64,000 nucleotides of DNA from Rhizobiales bacterium 65-79 (GTDB lineage Bacteria > Pseudomonadota > Alphaproteobacteria > Rhizobiales > Rhizobiaceae). The stretch spans positions 275,871 through 339,870 of the forward strand of contig MKRJ01000008.1 of assembly GCA_001896885.1 (NCBI GenBank), in the 5' to 3' direction. This document shows positions 27,327 through 35,937 of the stretch, one piece after another. The notes under the pieces are model-generated. The model was given only the letters and a program-made list of their open reading frames with translations. It was not told where the DNA came from and made no database searches. Numbering within the stretch: the stretch's first letter is position 1; each line of letters starts with the position of its first letter. Made by a program: the position numbers and the translations under genes.

Positions 27327-28742
27327 TCAGCTGCCGGTCGGCCCGTCCGCCCTGTCCTGGTCATCGCGCGCATCGCCTCCTCGCGACGAGGCCTCGGGCG
27401 CTGCGGAGCGCGCGTCCCGGCGGCCTGAGAGCATCCTGGCCGCGGCGCTGTTTCTCCAGGCCGCATCGAGGGCGCGCAGCCTTGCCCTGAGCCAGGTCAG
27501 GCCCTCGCTGAAATCCTCCAGTTCGCCGGCATAGGCCTGCGACAAGGCCGCACGATAGGATTGGTAGCCGGCGCTGGCGACGTTTTCGACACGATGCATG
27601 ACGCCCATCCAGGCCGGCGACAGAAGAAGCGTCACCGCGGTGACCGCGATCGCCAGCCGGTAGCTGTCGTAGCCGAGCCCGCCGGCGGTATAGCCCGCCG
27701 CGGCCAACACGAAGGAGAACTCCCCGATCTGCGCCATGGAAAGGCCGCCGATCAGCGCCGTCTCGGGGTCATGGCCGGTGGCCCTCAGCAGGAAGACGTT
27801 GAGCACCGTCTTCATGGCGATCACGACCAGCGAGGCGACGACGACCAGCAGCAGGTTGTTCCAGATGAAGGAAAGGTCGATCAACAGCCCGATCGACAGG
27901 AAGAACACCACCAGAAGCACGCTCTCGATCGGCTCGATCACCGGGATCACGCGCGAGCGCAGCGTCGAGTTTCCGACGATCAGGCCGCCGACGAAGGCGC
28001 CGTAGGCCGGCGACAGCCCTGCAACGCCCGAAAGCGCCGCCGCGCCGAAACAGACGGCGAGCGAGCCGAGCGCCAGTATCTCCACCTTGTCGCCGATCTC
28101 CTCGGCGAAGGGCACGCGGATCTTGCCGCGCCGCCCGAGCCACCACAGGAGAACCGCGAGGATGCCGACGGCCAGCGCGATCCTGACGATCGTGAGAACT
28201 ACGCTGAACTCCGCCCCGCCGAGCGAGGAAACGAAGATCAGCATCGGCACGACGGCGAGATCCTGCGCGATCAGCACCGCGACGGCGATACGGCCGGCAT
28301 CGCCTCGCAATTCGCCCATGTCGTCGAGCATCTTCATGGCGACGACCGTGCTCGAAAGCCCGATGATGAAGCCGAGCACGATGCCTTCCGCCCAGCCGGC
28401 GCCCGACGCCCACGCCACGAGGCCGCCGATCGCCAGCGCCGCCGCGAGCTGTCCGATCGTGACGATGATCGCGGGTTTCAGGCTGAACACGAAGGCCTTC
28501 AGCGAAAGCTCCGTGCCGATGAAGAAAAGCAGCATCAGCACGCCCATCTCGGCAAGGGCGGTGACATTGTCGTTGGTGGAGATCAGGCCGAAGCCCGTCG
28601 GCCCCATCAGCACGCCGGCCAGGATGAAGCCGACCAGCGGCGGCTGCTTGAGCCGCATCAGGCCGAGGCCGAACAGAACGGCGACCACGACCACGAAGGC
28701 GATTTCGGTCAGCGGGAACGCATGCTGGGCGGCGTGCGGCAA
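27327..28742 (-). CDS. CPA2-family cation:proton antiporter
   Basis: A 471-aa polytopic antiporter (about 12-13 membrane segments) of the CPA2/KefB-YbaL group, exchanging Na+ or K+ for H+. Recognisable are GFILAGVLMGPTGFGL, GLSSTVVAMKMLDD, LIAQDLAVVPM with the paired polar residues of the ion site, and GAFVGGLIVGNS. It lacks the TrkA-N/RCK nucleotide-binding domain of full KefB/YbaL proteins and ends in a hydrophilic Arg/Asp-rich tail of about 90 aa. The TTG at 28742 has GAAAGGA upstream. It follows the decarboxylase by 14 bp. Confidence 0.88.
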   Translation of the reverse strand: MPHAAQHAFPLTEIAFVVVVAVLFGLGLMRLKQPPLVGFILAGVLMGPTGFGLISTNDNVTALAEMGVLMLLFFIGTELSLKAFVFSLKPAIIVTIGQLAAALAIGGLVAWASGAGWAEGIVLGFIIGLSSTVVAMKMLDDMGELRGDAGRIAVAVLIAQDLAVVPMLIFVSSLGGAEFSVVLTIVRIALAVGILAVLLWWLGRRGKIRVPFAEEIGDKVEILALGSLAVCFGAAALSGVAGLSPAYGAFVGGLIVGNSTLRSRVIPVIEPIESVLLVVFFLSIGLLIDLSFIWNNLLLVVVASLVVIAMKTVLNVFLLRATGHDPETALIGGLSMAQIGEFSFVLAAAGYTAGGLGYDSYRLAIAVTAVTLLLSPAWMGVMHRVENVASAGYQSYRAALSQAYAGELEDFSEGLTWLRARLRALDAAWRNSAAARMLSGRRDARSAAPEASSRGGDARDDQDRADGPTGS

Positions 28743-28756
28743 TGGACGTCCTTTCG

Positions 28757-29974
28757 TCAGGCCATGGTCTCGAGGCTGGCGAAGCTGTCGGGCGCGCCGC
28801 CCTCCTCGAAGGGCGTGGCCACCTCGACGAAGGTATCGGGATAGAAGCCGTTGAAATGGGTCCGCAGCGCCATCGAATAGGCGCCGATATGGCCGATCTC
28901 GATCCAGTCGCCGGTATCGACCGTCTCCGGCAGCCAGAACGGCCGCGACAATATATCGACCGAATCGCAGGTGCCGCCGCACACCCGGAACGCCGCCGTC
29001 CGGCCGGCATCGCCGTTGCGCGTGCGGATCGCCGGATCGGGAATGAAGCGCGCCGGAAGCGTGATCTTGCCGGTCCAGCTGTCCGACAGCGAGGACCAGA
29101 TGCCGTCATTGATGTAGAGCCGCCTGCCCTTCCTCAAGAGCACCCGGACGATCAGCGAAAAGGCGCGCGCCACGATCACCCTGCCCGGCTCGGCGACCAG
29201 CGGCACGTCGCCGAAGCCGTACTCGACGATATCGTTTCCGAGCCGCGCCATGATTTCGTCGAGCGACGGCATCCGCGGCGCCTTGCGGTTGGGATCGTGC
29301 CCGTATTCGGCCGGGAAGCCGCCGCCCACGTCGAGCGCGGCGAGCGGAACGCCGGCGCGATTGCGCACCCAGTCGGCCGAGGCGAGCGCCCGTTCGTAGG
29401 TGTCGGCGTCTTCGATCTGGCTTCCCACGTGGAAACAGATGCCGACCCGGTAGCCGCCCCGATGCAGGCGCTGCAGCAGTTCGACCGCGTGCGCCGGAGC
29501 GGCGCCGAACTTCTTCGAAAGCTCGTAGGCGGCATGGCCCTTGGTCTGCAGGCGCACGAAGACGGTGACCGACCCCGGATCGATATCGAGCGCCTTCACC
29601 ACGCGCGTCAGCTTGGCGATCTCGTCCTCGTGATCGAGCGCGATCACGCGGATGCCGAACGCTTCCAGCGCCAGCCGGATATCCGACTGCGCCTTGACCG
29701 GGTGCATGTAGAGCATCTCGGCATCCGGCGCGACGGTGCGGACAGCGGCGAACTCGGCCGGCGAGGCCACGTCGAAAGCCGATATGCCGGCTTCCGAAAC
29801 GGCCTTGAGCACCATCGCCTCGCCATTGGTCTTGACGGCATAGGCGGTCTTGCCGGGGAACAGGCCGGCGAAGCGCCGTGCGTCGGCCTTCAGCACGTCC
29901 GGCCGGAAGCAATAGACCGGCCGATCCGGACGGAGGGTCAGCGCGGCATCCCGGGCGGTCTCGAATCGCTGCAT
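28757..29974 (-). CDS. Fold-type III PLP decarboxylase (ornithine/lysine decarboxylase-like)
   Basis: A 405-aa Orn/Lys/Arg-type decarboxylase with an alanine-racemase-like barrel. PLP Lys48 is in YAVKTN, the phosphate-binding VAEPGR loop is present, and the C-terminal CGGTCDS (332-338) carries the Cys of the active site from the partner subunit. Substrate choice (ornithine, lysine) or use in polyamine or other synthesis is open. A decarboxylase next to an antiporter may relate to pH or ion balance, but that is only inference from adjacency. Confidence 0.88.
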   Translation of the reverse strand: MQRFETARDAALTLRPDRPVYCFRPDVLKADARRFAGLFPGKTAYAVKTNGEAMVLKAVSEAGISAFDVASPAEFAAVRTVAPDAEMLYMHPVKAQSDIRLALEAFGIRVIALDHEDEIAKLTRVVKALDIDPGSVTVFVRLQTKGHAAYELSKKFGAAPAHAVELLQRLHRGGYRVGICFHVGSQIEDADTYERALASADWVRNRAGVPLAALDVGGGFPAEYGHDPNRKAPRMPSLDEIMARLGNDIVEYGFGDVPLVAEPGRVIVARAFSLIVRVLLRKGRRLYINDGIWSSLSDSWTGKITLPARFIPDPAIRTRNGDAGRTAAFRVCGGTCDSVDILSRPFWLPETVDTGDWIEIGHIGAYSMALRTHFNGFYPDTFVEVATPFEEGGAPDSFASLETMA

Positions 29975-30133
29975 GAAGGCTCCCTGTGCGCCGGGAACGT
30001 AGCAGCGATGGCATCGGGGAAAAACCCGGCTCGGACATGGCTATCCATGCTGGCGCCCGGCCTCGAAGCGGCATTTCCGGAGCGGTCAGGAAACGGATGG
30101 CATGGCGGGGCCGGTTCGGTTAGCACATGCGCC

Positions 30134-31072
30134 ATGAACAAGAAGGCAAACGCATCCCTGACGATGGGCGCCTCCGACTGGGCGCAGCTTCTCCTGCTCG
30201 GAGCCCTGTGGGGCGCATCGTTCTTCTTCGCCCGCATCACTATCCGGGAGATAGAACCCCTGACGCTCGTCTTCTATCGCGTGGTGATCGCCGCCGTGGC
30301 GCTCCATCTCTGGCTGTTCCTGCGCGGCGTCTCGTTCCGCCCGGCCCTGTCGCGCGCCGGCCCCTTCATGCTTCTGGCGCTGCTGAACAACATCGTCCCC
30401 TTCTCGCTGATCTTCCTCGGGCAAACGGCGATCGGCGCCGGCCTTGCCGGCATACTCAACGCCACGACGCCCTTCTGGGCCATCATCGCGGCCAACGTCT
30501 TCACTTCCGACGAGAAGATCACGCCCGCCAAACTGGCGGGAATCGGGCTCGGCATCGCCGGAACGGCGGTCATGGTGGGGCCGGGCCTCTTCGCCGGTTT
30601 GGGCGCGCCGGCCTGGGCGCAGTTCTGTGTTCTCGGCGCGGCCTTTTCCTACGGCCTCGCGGCAGTCCTCGCGCGACGCTTCCGCGATCTCCCCTCCGAC
30701 GTCGTCGCCGCCGGGCAATTCACTGCCTCCACGGTCGTCATGGCCGTGCTGGTCGGCATCGGAGCCTCGGCCGTCACGACGGCCAGCCCGACAAGCTGGA
30801 TGTGCGTGGTCGCGCTCGGGCTTCTCTCGACCGCCTTGGCCTACATCCTCTATTTCAACCTGATCAATTCGGCCGGGGCGACCAACGCCTCGCTGGTGAC
30901 CCTGGTCGTGCCTGTCGGGGCGATCCTGCTGGGCGCCCTCTTCCTCGGCGAGACCCTCGACGGCTACGAACTGGCGGGAATCGGCCTGATCGGACTCGGC
31001 CTGCTGACCATCGACGGCCGAATCCTCGGTCTGGCAAGGGCACGCGAGGCCTCCTGTCCGCGCGAGCGCTGA
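30134..31072 (+). CDS. EamA-family (DMT) transporter
   Basis: A 312-aa drug/metabolite exporter with two EamA repeats and about ten membrane segments. LLLGALWGASFFFARI opens the first repeat, and the second has the family ending with ALFLGETLDGYELAGIGLIGLGL. The ATG at 30134 gives MNKKANASLT; the much longer frame upstream is not coding (it is antisense to the decarboxylase). Substrate unknown. It is divergent from the decarboxylase gene (160 bp apart) and followed by a hairpin. Confidence 0.88.
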   Translation: MNKKANASLTMGASDWAQLLLLGALWGASFFFARITIREIEPLTLVFYRVVIAAVALHLWLFLRGVSFRPALSRAGPFMLLALLNNIVPFSLIFLGQTAIGAGLAGILNATTPFWAIIAANVFTSDEKITPAKLAGIGLGIAGTAVMVGPGLFAGLGAPAWAQFCVLGAAFSYGLAAVLARRFRDLPSDVVAAGQFTASTVVMAVLVGIGASAVTTASPTSWMCVVALGLLSTALAYILYFNLINSAGATNASLVTLVVPVGAILLGALFLGETLDGYELAGIGLIGLGLLTIDGRILGLARAREASCPRER

Positions 31073-31093
31073 AAAGAACGCCGTCAGGAAATT

Positions 31094-31129
31094 TTTTGAA
31101 GCGTGGCAGAAACGCCACTTTTCAAAGCG
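31094..31129 (+). terminator. Hairpin terminator after the EamA gene
   Basis: GTGGC, a short AGAAAC loop and GCCAC (31103-31118) are followed by TTTTC; the flanking TTTGAA/TTCAAA extends the dyad. Position 22-57 bp after the stop codon supports a terminator. Confidence 0.6.
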
Positions 31130-31256
31130 AAATCAAGGCGCAAGGCCGTCAATTAAGGCAACGATTTCACAATTCCGCCGCAGCGCAGCAAAAAATTCCC
31201 TTGTCCGTGGCCGATTTGCATCTAGACTCTACCATAGTCGAAGAGGAGGCTATGCC

Positions 31257-31343
31257 ATGGGACTGACACGGCCGATCAACGCTTTGATGATTTGTGCTGC
31301 ATTTGCATTCATCGCGGCACTGATTATGGGAGTGCTTCCTTGA
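31257..31343 (+). CDS. 28-aa single-span membrane microprotein
   Basis: A very small ORF (28 aa) beginning MGLTRPINALMICAAFAFIA and ending IMGVLP. Residues about 8-26 form one hydrophobic helix. An excellent ribosome-binding site (GAGGAGG, 7 bases before the ATG) precedes it, a plausible promoter lies at about 31201-31228 (TTGTCC, 16 bp, TAGACT), and an intrinsic terminator follows 48 bp after the stop. A competing ATG 5 bp upstream gives only MPWD. No known family is named with confidence; role unknown. Confidence 0.65.
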   Translation: MGLTRPINALMICAAFAFIAALIMGVLP

Positions 31344-31390
31344 GGCGCTAACTCTCCCGGCCAGCCGAGGGCTGTTCATCGACTTTTCGG

Positions 31391-31425
31391 AAAGGCCGGG
31401 TCCCCAAGCCCGGCCTTTCTGTTTC
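31391..31425 (+). terminator. Intrinsic terminator after the microprotein gene
   Basis: AAAGGCCGGG (31391-31400), an 8-base loop and CCCGGCCTTT (31409-31418) form a strong stem, followed by CTGTTTC. It stands 48 bp after the microprotein stop and supports a discrete short transcript. Confidence 0.85.
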
Positions 31426-31475
31426 AGGAAAAGCCATCGCGGACGCCACCGCGTATAGTCCTGGACGGCGGCAGG

Positions 31476-31585
31476 CTAGAGCATTTTGCAGCCAGACGGA
31501 ATCGGCTGGCGTCGCACAAATGCGGCTAAGGAAACCACGCTGGAACAGCGGACGACGCGTTCGTCAGAACGCCCGCTGCTCTAGA
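31476..31585. repeat. Palindromic mosaic element bounded by TAGAGCA / TGCTCTA
   Basis: About 110 bp. CTAGAGCA at the left end and TGCTCTAGA at the right end are inverted; inside, CAGCC...GGCTG and AGCGGACGACG...AACGCCCGCT form further hairpins. The AGAGCATTTT start is reminiscent of intergenic mosaic elements widespread in rhizobia. It occupies the gap before the BA14K gene. Confidence 0.6.
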
Positions 31586-31594
31586 TGCCGAATC

Positions 31595-32302
31595 TCATTC
31601 GCACTGCTGCCGCGGGCCGCCACCATAGGGCTGGTACGAATTGTCTTCCGGCCGGTAGGAGCGATATCGGTCGAAGCACGACTGCACGTGGTCCGGGCTG
31701 GCATAGCCGCCCGGCGCTTCCTCGGCCGAGGCGGTGGCGACCCCGAGAGCGCCTCCCGCGGAAGCATTCCCGGGCTCGGTTTCGGCGGAAGCCATGGTCG
31801 GATTGGCTGCGGACGCGCCTTCCGAATCGGGGGAAACGCAGGGGCGGCGCACACCGCTGTACGAATTGTAGCTGTCGTCGGCCGGGTCGTAGGAACGGTA
31901 GTGCTCCGAGCACCATTCGACATGCGCGGCGCTCGTCCCGGCAGCCGGTTGCGGTACCCACAGGGGCGAATCTTGCGCCGTTGCCTCTGGCGAAGTCGAA
32001 GCGGTGACCGTGGAGTCCGTGTTTGTCGGCCCGCCCGGCTGATGCGGTTCCGACAGCGTATTCCGCGCCTGCTCCTCCTGAACGGCTTTCTGGGGCGCGG
32101 CCTTGGCAGGGAGGCGCTGCAGGTCCTGGGATCCGGCGCTCACGCGGATAGCCTTGTTCGTCCACAGCGCGCTGGTGTCGGTGTCGAGTTGCCGTCCCGG
32201 GTGGGGATTGGCCGTTATAAAGACGACCGCGGCGAGCCCGCCGCAGGCGAATACGCCGAGAGTAAGAAGGAAGCCGCCCAGCGAAGCCAGAATGTATTTC
32301 AT
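31595..32302 (-). CDS. Double-BA14K-domain exported protein
   Basis: A 235-aa protein with an N-terminal membrane/signal segment (about 5-30), a long Ser/Thr/Pro/Glu-rich linker and two BA14K-like modules: HVEWCSEHYRSYDPADDSYNSY (near 127-148) ending PC, and HVQSCFDRYRSYRPEDNSYQPY (near 205-226) ending QQC. BA14K is a Brucella surface/immunoreactive lectin-like family, normally with one module. In the second module the usual Trp before Cys is Ser. Start ATG 32302 gives MKYILASLGG. Function in this organism is unknown. Confidence 0.8.
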   Translation of the reverse strand: MKYILASLGGFLLTLGVFACGGLAAVVFITANPHPGRQLDTDTSALWTNKAIRVSAGSQDLQRLPAKAAPQKAVQEEQARNTLSEPHQPGGPTNTDSTVTASTSPEATAQDSPLWVPQPAAGTSAAHVEWCSEHYRSYDPADDSYNSYSGVRRPCVSPDSEGASAANPTMASAETEPGNASAGGALGVATASAEEAPGGYASPDHVQSCFDRYRSYRPEDNSYQPYGGGPRQQCE

Positions 32303-32427
32303 TTCGCGCGTCCGGTATCTGCCCTTGGATGCAGAATGCGGAGCGCCGCGCATGGTTCCCCAAGGGAAGAGCGGAATCGCCCATAACGCCGGGCGTCCCG
32401 ACGGCCGGACCGGCCCAGCCGTCAATG

Positions 32428-33348
32428 CTACGCGGCGGCCTCCTGCGCCGACTGTTCCTGCATCGGCATGCGGATGCCGATCATGTGGCAGATGGCGAAG
32501 GCGAGGTCGGCCCGGTTCAGCGTATAGAAGTGAAAGTCCCCGACGCCGCGCTCGACCAGGTCGAGAACCTGTTCGGCGGCGACGGCAGCGGCGATGAGCG
32601 CATGGGTCTGCGGGTCGCCGTCCAGCCCGGCGAAGCGCTCGGCAAGCCACGCCGGCATGTGCGCGCCGCAGCGCGCGGCGAAGTTCGTCACCTGCCTGAA
32701 ATTGTGGATCGGCAGGATGCCCGGCACGATGGGGATGTAGATGCCCGCGCGGCGCACGCGCTCGACGTAGCGCTCATAGAGATCGTTGTCGAAGAAGAAC
32801 TGCGTGATCGCACGCGTCGCGCCATTGTCGACCTTGCGCTTCAGCATGTCGATATCGGTGGCGAAATCGGAACTCTCCGGATGCTTCTCGGGATAGGCCG
32901 AGACCGAGATGTCGAAATCGCCGGCGCGGCCGAGCGCGGCCACCAGTTCGGCGGCATTGGAATAGCCGCCGGGATGCGGCCGGTAGATGGCGCCGACGCC
33001 TGCCGCCGGATCGCCGCGCAGGGCCACGAAGCGCTTCACCCCCATGGCGGCGAACTCGCGGATGACCTCGTCCACTTCGCCGCGCGTCGCGTCGATGCAG
33101 GTGAGATGCGCGGCCGGCGCGAGGCTCGTCTCGCCGAGGATGCGTGCGACCGTCCGCGCCGTGCGTTCGCGCGTCGAACCGCCGGCCCCGTAGGTCACGG
33201 AAATGAAGTTCGGCGAAAGCGGCTGCAGCCGGGTGACGGTTTCCCACAACCTGGCTTCCATCTCGTCCGACTTCGGCGGAAAGAACTCGAAGGAGACGCG
33301 GACCCTCCCGCCGATATCGGGCAGGCGGGAGAAACGGAACTGCGACAT
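32428..33348 (-). CDS. metF: 5,10-methylenetetrahydrofolate reductase
   Basis: FAD-dependent reductase (306 aa) that makes 5-methyl-THF for methionine synthesis. The TIM-barrel motifs FEFFPPK (about 21-27), SVTYGAGGSTRERT, LTCIDATR, ALRGDP and TQFFFDN are all present. The ATG at 33348 overlaps the stop of the upstream ArsR-methyltransferase gene by one base (TGATG), so metF is co-transcribed with and probably controlled by that regulator. A longer frame upstream of this ATG is non-coding overlap. Confidence 0.97.
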   Translation of the reverse strand: MSQFRFSRLPDIGGRVRVSFEFFPPKSDEMEARLWETVTRLQPLSPNFISVTYGAGGSTRERTARTVARILGETSLAPAAHLTCIDATRGEVDEVIREFAAMGVKRFVALRGDPAAGVGAIYRPHPGGYSNAAELVAALGRAGDFDISVSAYPEKHPESSDFATDIDMLKRKVDNGATRAITQFFFDNDLYERYVERVRRAGIYIPIVPGILPIHNFRQVTNFAARCGAHMPAWLAERFAGLDGDPQTHALIAAAVAAEQVLDLVERGVGDFHFYTLNRADLAFAICHMIGIRMPMQEQSAQEAAA

Positions 33349-34364
33349 CAGGCGATCCCTTCCCGGGCTTGAACGTCGCCCCCCTTGCCGGCCATCAGCA
33401 TCCGCCGGTCCTGGGCAAGCCACAGCTTCACCGTCAGCCGCGGCCCCTCCCCGCGCGGCGCGAAATCGACCGTATCCTTGAGCTCGAGCCCGGCCTCCTC
33501 CAGCCAGTCGGCGACCTGCCGGTCGGAGAAGCCGAGGCGCAGATGCGCGTGTTCCTCGCGCAGGAATTCGAGCGCATGCGGAGCGAAATCGACGATCACC
33601 AGCCTGCCGCCGGGCCGCAGCAGACGCGCCGCCTCGCGGATCGCCGCCGCCGGGTCTTCCAGATAATGCAGCACCTGGTGGATCGTCACGAGATCGAAGG
33701 ATTCGCGCTCGACCGGCGGCGCGTAGATGTCGCCTTGCCGGACCTGTGCGTTGTGCACGCCGGCGCGGTCGAGATTGGCACGCGCCACAGCCAGCATCTC
33801 GCGCGACAGGTCGATGCCTATTCCGCGGACATAGAGCGGCGAGAAGAGTTCCAGCAGCCGGCCCGTGCCGGTGCCGAGGTCGAGCATGGACTGGAACGGC
33901 CGCTTGCCGACGATCTTGCGGAGAGCCGCTTCCACCGCGTCGTCCGGCACGTGCAGGGAACGGATGCGGTCCCAGCTTGCCGCATTGGCGCTGAAATAGC
34001 CGAGGGCCCGCTCCTGCCGCCGCCGCTTCACCTCGCCGAGGCGCTCGAGATCCCGCTCGACGGTCGCGTCGGCGAGATCGATGCGCGCGACCATCCCGTG
34101 GACGGTCTCGCGGGCATATTCGTCGTCAGAGAGCCGGAAATAGGCCCAGGAGCCTTCCTGGTACCGGCTGATGAGGCCTGCATCGAGCAGCAGCTTCAGG
34201 TGACGCGAGACGCGCGGCTGCGACTGGTTCAGCACCTCAGTCAGGTCGCTGACGGTGAGATCGCCCCGCGACAGCATCAGAAGGATGCGAAGCCGGCTGG
34301 ATTCGGCTGCCGCCTTCAAGGTATCAACCATGGCGTCCAGACCGACGGGCGTGCGCGTCAACAT
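33348..34364 (-). CDS. ArsR-family regulator fused to a SAM-dependent methyltransferase domain
   Basis: A 338-aa fusion. Residues about 10-100 are an ArsR/SmtB winged helix (LRILLMLSRGDLTVSDLTEVLNQS, QPRVSRHLKLL) without an obvious metal-binding Cys set; about 130-300 form a class I methyltransferase domain (LDLGTGTGRLLE, DLVTIHQVLHYLEDP). Location directly before metF and a palindrome overlapping its promoter suggest a SAM-cycle regulator of the SahR type that would sense SAH or SAM through the methyltransferase fold; that role is inferred. ATG 34364 has GGAG 7 bases upstream. Confidence 0.85.
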   Translation of the reverse strand: MLTRTPVGLDAMVDTLKAAAESSRLRILLMLSRGDLTVSDLTEVLNQSQPRVSRHLKLLLDAGLISRYQEGSWAYFRLSDDEYARETVHGMVARIDLADATVERDLERLGEVKRRRQERALGYFSANAASWDRIRSLHVPDDAVEAALRKIVGKRPFQSMLDLGTGTGRLLELFSPLYVRGIGIDLSREMLAVARANLDRAGVHNAQVRQGDIYAPPVERESFDLVTIHQVLHYLEDPAAAIREAARLLRPGGRLVIVDFAPHALEFLREEHAHLRLGFSDRQVADWLEEAGLELKDTVDFAPRGEGPRLTVKLWLAQDRRMLMAGKGGDVQAREGIA

Positions 34365-34381
34365 GGGCTGCTCCACAAAGA

Positions 34382-34401
34382 CATAAAGATATGTTTATAT
34401 G
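34382..34401. promoter_or_regulatory. Candidate operator (SahR-type) before the ArsR-methyltransferase/metF operon
   Basis: CATAAAGATATGTTTATATG is a near-perfect 20-bp palindrome, AT-rich in a GC-rich setting, 18-37 bp upstream of the regulator's ATG. It resembles, from memory, the ATAAAGA-TATCTTTAT type of SahR site in alphaproteobacteria. It lies between the regulator and the divergent trmO gene, so it could affect both. Confidence 0.6.
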
Positions 34402-34472
34402 AAGAGCGTGACCTTGGCAAGAAGCGATGTCGCGAACTGGCCGGAAAACGTCGCAAGGGCAATGTGGACGAA

Positions 34473-34973
34473 ATGACCGAAAAGCGTGAAGGCGAAGTGG
34501 AGATGGTCAGCAACCCGGCAGATATGCCGGCCGATGGTCATGTGGTTTTCATCGGCCATGTCCGCTCGCCCTGGAAATCCCGCGAGGAATGCCCCCGGAA
34601 CATGGCGAGCGCGCGCGAACGCGGGATCGAGGCGACGATCGAGGTCGCGCCCGGCTACCGGCCGGGCCTCGCCGGCCTCGAGCGCGTCAGCCACGTCGCG
34701 ATCCTCACCTGGCTCGATCGCTCGGCGCGGAATCTGATCGTCCAGAAACCCCGCCATGCACCTCGTCCAAAAGGCGTTTTCGCGCTCCGCTCCCCTGCGC
34801 GGCCGAACCCGGTCGGGCTGCATGTCGCACGTCTCACAGGCCTCGATATCGTCGATGGCCGGCTCACCCTCGACGCGATCGACGTGCTGGACGGCACGCC
34901 GGTCATCGACATCAAGCCCTACTACGCCTCCACCGATTCGGTGCCGGAGGCGACTGTAGCGAAGGACGAATGA
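34473..34973 (+). CDS. trmO: tRNA (adenine37-N6)-methyltransferase TrmO family
   Basis: A 166-aa protein of the TrmO/TsaA family, which methylates t6A37 in tRNAs using SAM. The core reads FIGHVRSPWKSREECPRN (start of the beta-barrel), LTWLDRS and the diagnostic GVFALRSPARPNPVGLHVARL, then DVLDGTPVIDIKPYY. The start is uncertain between ATG 34473 and ATG 34503. It is divergent from the regulator/metF operon and overlaps the next gene by 4 bp (ATGA). Confidence 0.88.
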   Translation: MTEKREGEVEMVSNPADMPADGHVVFIGHVRSPWKSREECPRNMASARERGIEATIEVAPGYRPGLAGLERVSHVAILTWLDRSARNLIVQKPRHAPRPKGVFALRSPARPNPVGLHVARLTGLDIVDGRLTLDAIDVLDGTPVIDIKPYYASTDSVPEATVAKDE

Positions 34974-35281
34974 GGGGCACGTCGCGCCAGCGCGCTGTCG
35001 GCAAGGCGCTGTCGGCGCTGCTGCCGATGGCGCCCTATGCCGACACCGAGCCGATCCGGGAGGCCGCGCTTTCGGCGAAATTCAGGACATTGCCGCCGAC
35101 GATCGCCGTGTGGCTCGCCACGATCGCCCATATCCGCCACGAGCATACCGCCTATGACCGCCTGCTCGCCGAAGGCTATGACCGGGACTCCGCCCGCTTC
35201 TTCGTGGTGGACGAGATCAACGCCGTCCTCACGAACTGGCGGGCGACACGGCTCCTCGATCCGAACGACGAGGAAGAGTAG
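34970..35281 (+). CDS. DUF2293-type protein
   Basis: A 103-aa protein of unknown function, recognised as DUF2293-like from PPTIAVWLATIAHIRHEHTAYDRLLAEGYDR, ARFFVVDEINAVLTNWRATR and the final acidic tail. The ATG at 34970 overlaps the trmO stop (ATGA), so both are probably one transcript. There are no catalytic motifs I can identify; the helix-rich, His-containing segment near residues 50-65 is the most conserved-looking part. Confidence 0.75.
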   Translation: MRGTSRQRAVGKALSALLPMAPYADTEPIREAALSAKFRTLPPTIAVWLATIAHIRHEHTAYDRLLAEGYDRDSARFFVVDEINAVLTNWRATRLLDPNDEEE

Positions 35282-35313
35282 CGGCTTGGGAAAAAATCCG
35301 ACCGGCTATCGCC

Positions 35314-35937
35314 TCAGCGATAGATCCATTGCTCCGGCAGCCTGACCGCAACCGCCTCGCCGCTTGCGATCCGGCCCGGTTTCTCGACCCAGGCCACCAG
35401 TCCGCGCAGGCGCTTCGCCACCTGCGGGAAGAGCAGCGCCCCGGCGGCCTTGTCTTGCATGCCGGCGTTCTCCGCGATCGAGCGGCCGGACGCCTTGCAC
35501 GGGCCGTTCTGGCCGTCGATCTTGAGCGTCACGCCGCCGGCGAAGAAGAGCTTCGTGCCCCTCGGCAGCATGGAAAGGCGCGGCACGCCGGCGAGCAGGA
35601 TGTTGGCGCCGATCCATTCCGGATCGATCCTGGCAAGCCGCATCGCCTCGGCGATCAGAACGAGCTCGTCCGGCGCCACGATGGAGATCTGCCTTTCGTT
35701 GCGCATCTCCGTGCCGCGCGGATACCAGGGCTCGCGCCCGCCCGAGCGGCGCGTGTGGCCGCGGTGGAAATCGCCGTCGATGCCCGTGAAGGTGAGCCCG
35801 AGCTCGCCGACGGCCTGCGTCTGGAAGCGGCCGGACGGCGCGACATAGAGGCCGGCGACCTCGGCCTCCAACTTCCGGCCGGGCACGATCTCGATCTCGT
35901 CGGAAAAAAGCGCGATGGTCTCCGGCGCGGCGCGCAT
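35314..35937 (-). CDS. MOSC-domain protein
   Basis: A 207-aa MOSC (molybdenum cofactor sulfurase C-terminal) family protein. Features are the beta-rich core with GDFHRGHTRRSGGREPW, QISIVAPDEL, GANILLAGV and the motif GQNGPCKASGRSI with Cys (about residue 146) that would carry persulfide sulfur in related enzymes. The start ATG 35937 overlaps the stop of the KAS III-like gene by one base (TGATG). The substrate is unknown; stand-alone MOSC proteins often reduce N-hydroxylated compounds. Confidence 0.85.
   Translation of the reverse strand: MRAAPETIALFSDEIEIVPGRKLEAEVAGLYVAPSGRFQTQAVGELGLTFTGIDGDFHRGHTRRSGGREPWYPRGTEMRNERQISIVAPDELVLIAEAMRLARIDPEWIGANILLAGVPRLSMLPRGTKLFFAGGVTLKIDGQNGPCKASGRSIAENAGMQDKAAGALLFPQVAKRLRGLVAWVEKPGRIASGEAVAVRLPEQWIYR

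Noticed and set aside
28742..30130. N-terminal extension of the EamA transporter by about 460 codons
   Set aside because: The extension is antisense to the decarboxylase; the transporter begins at a proper ATG at 30134.
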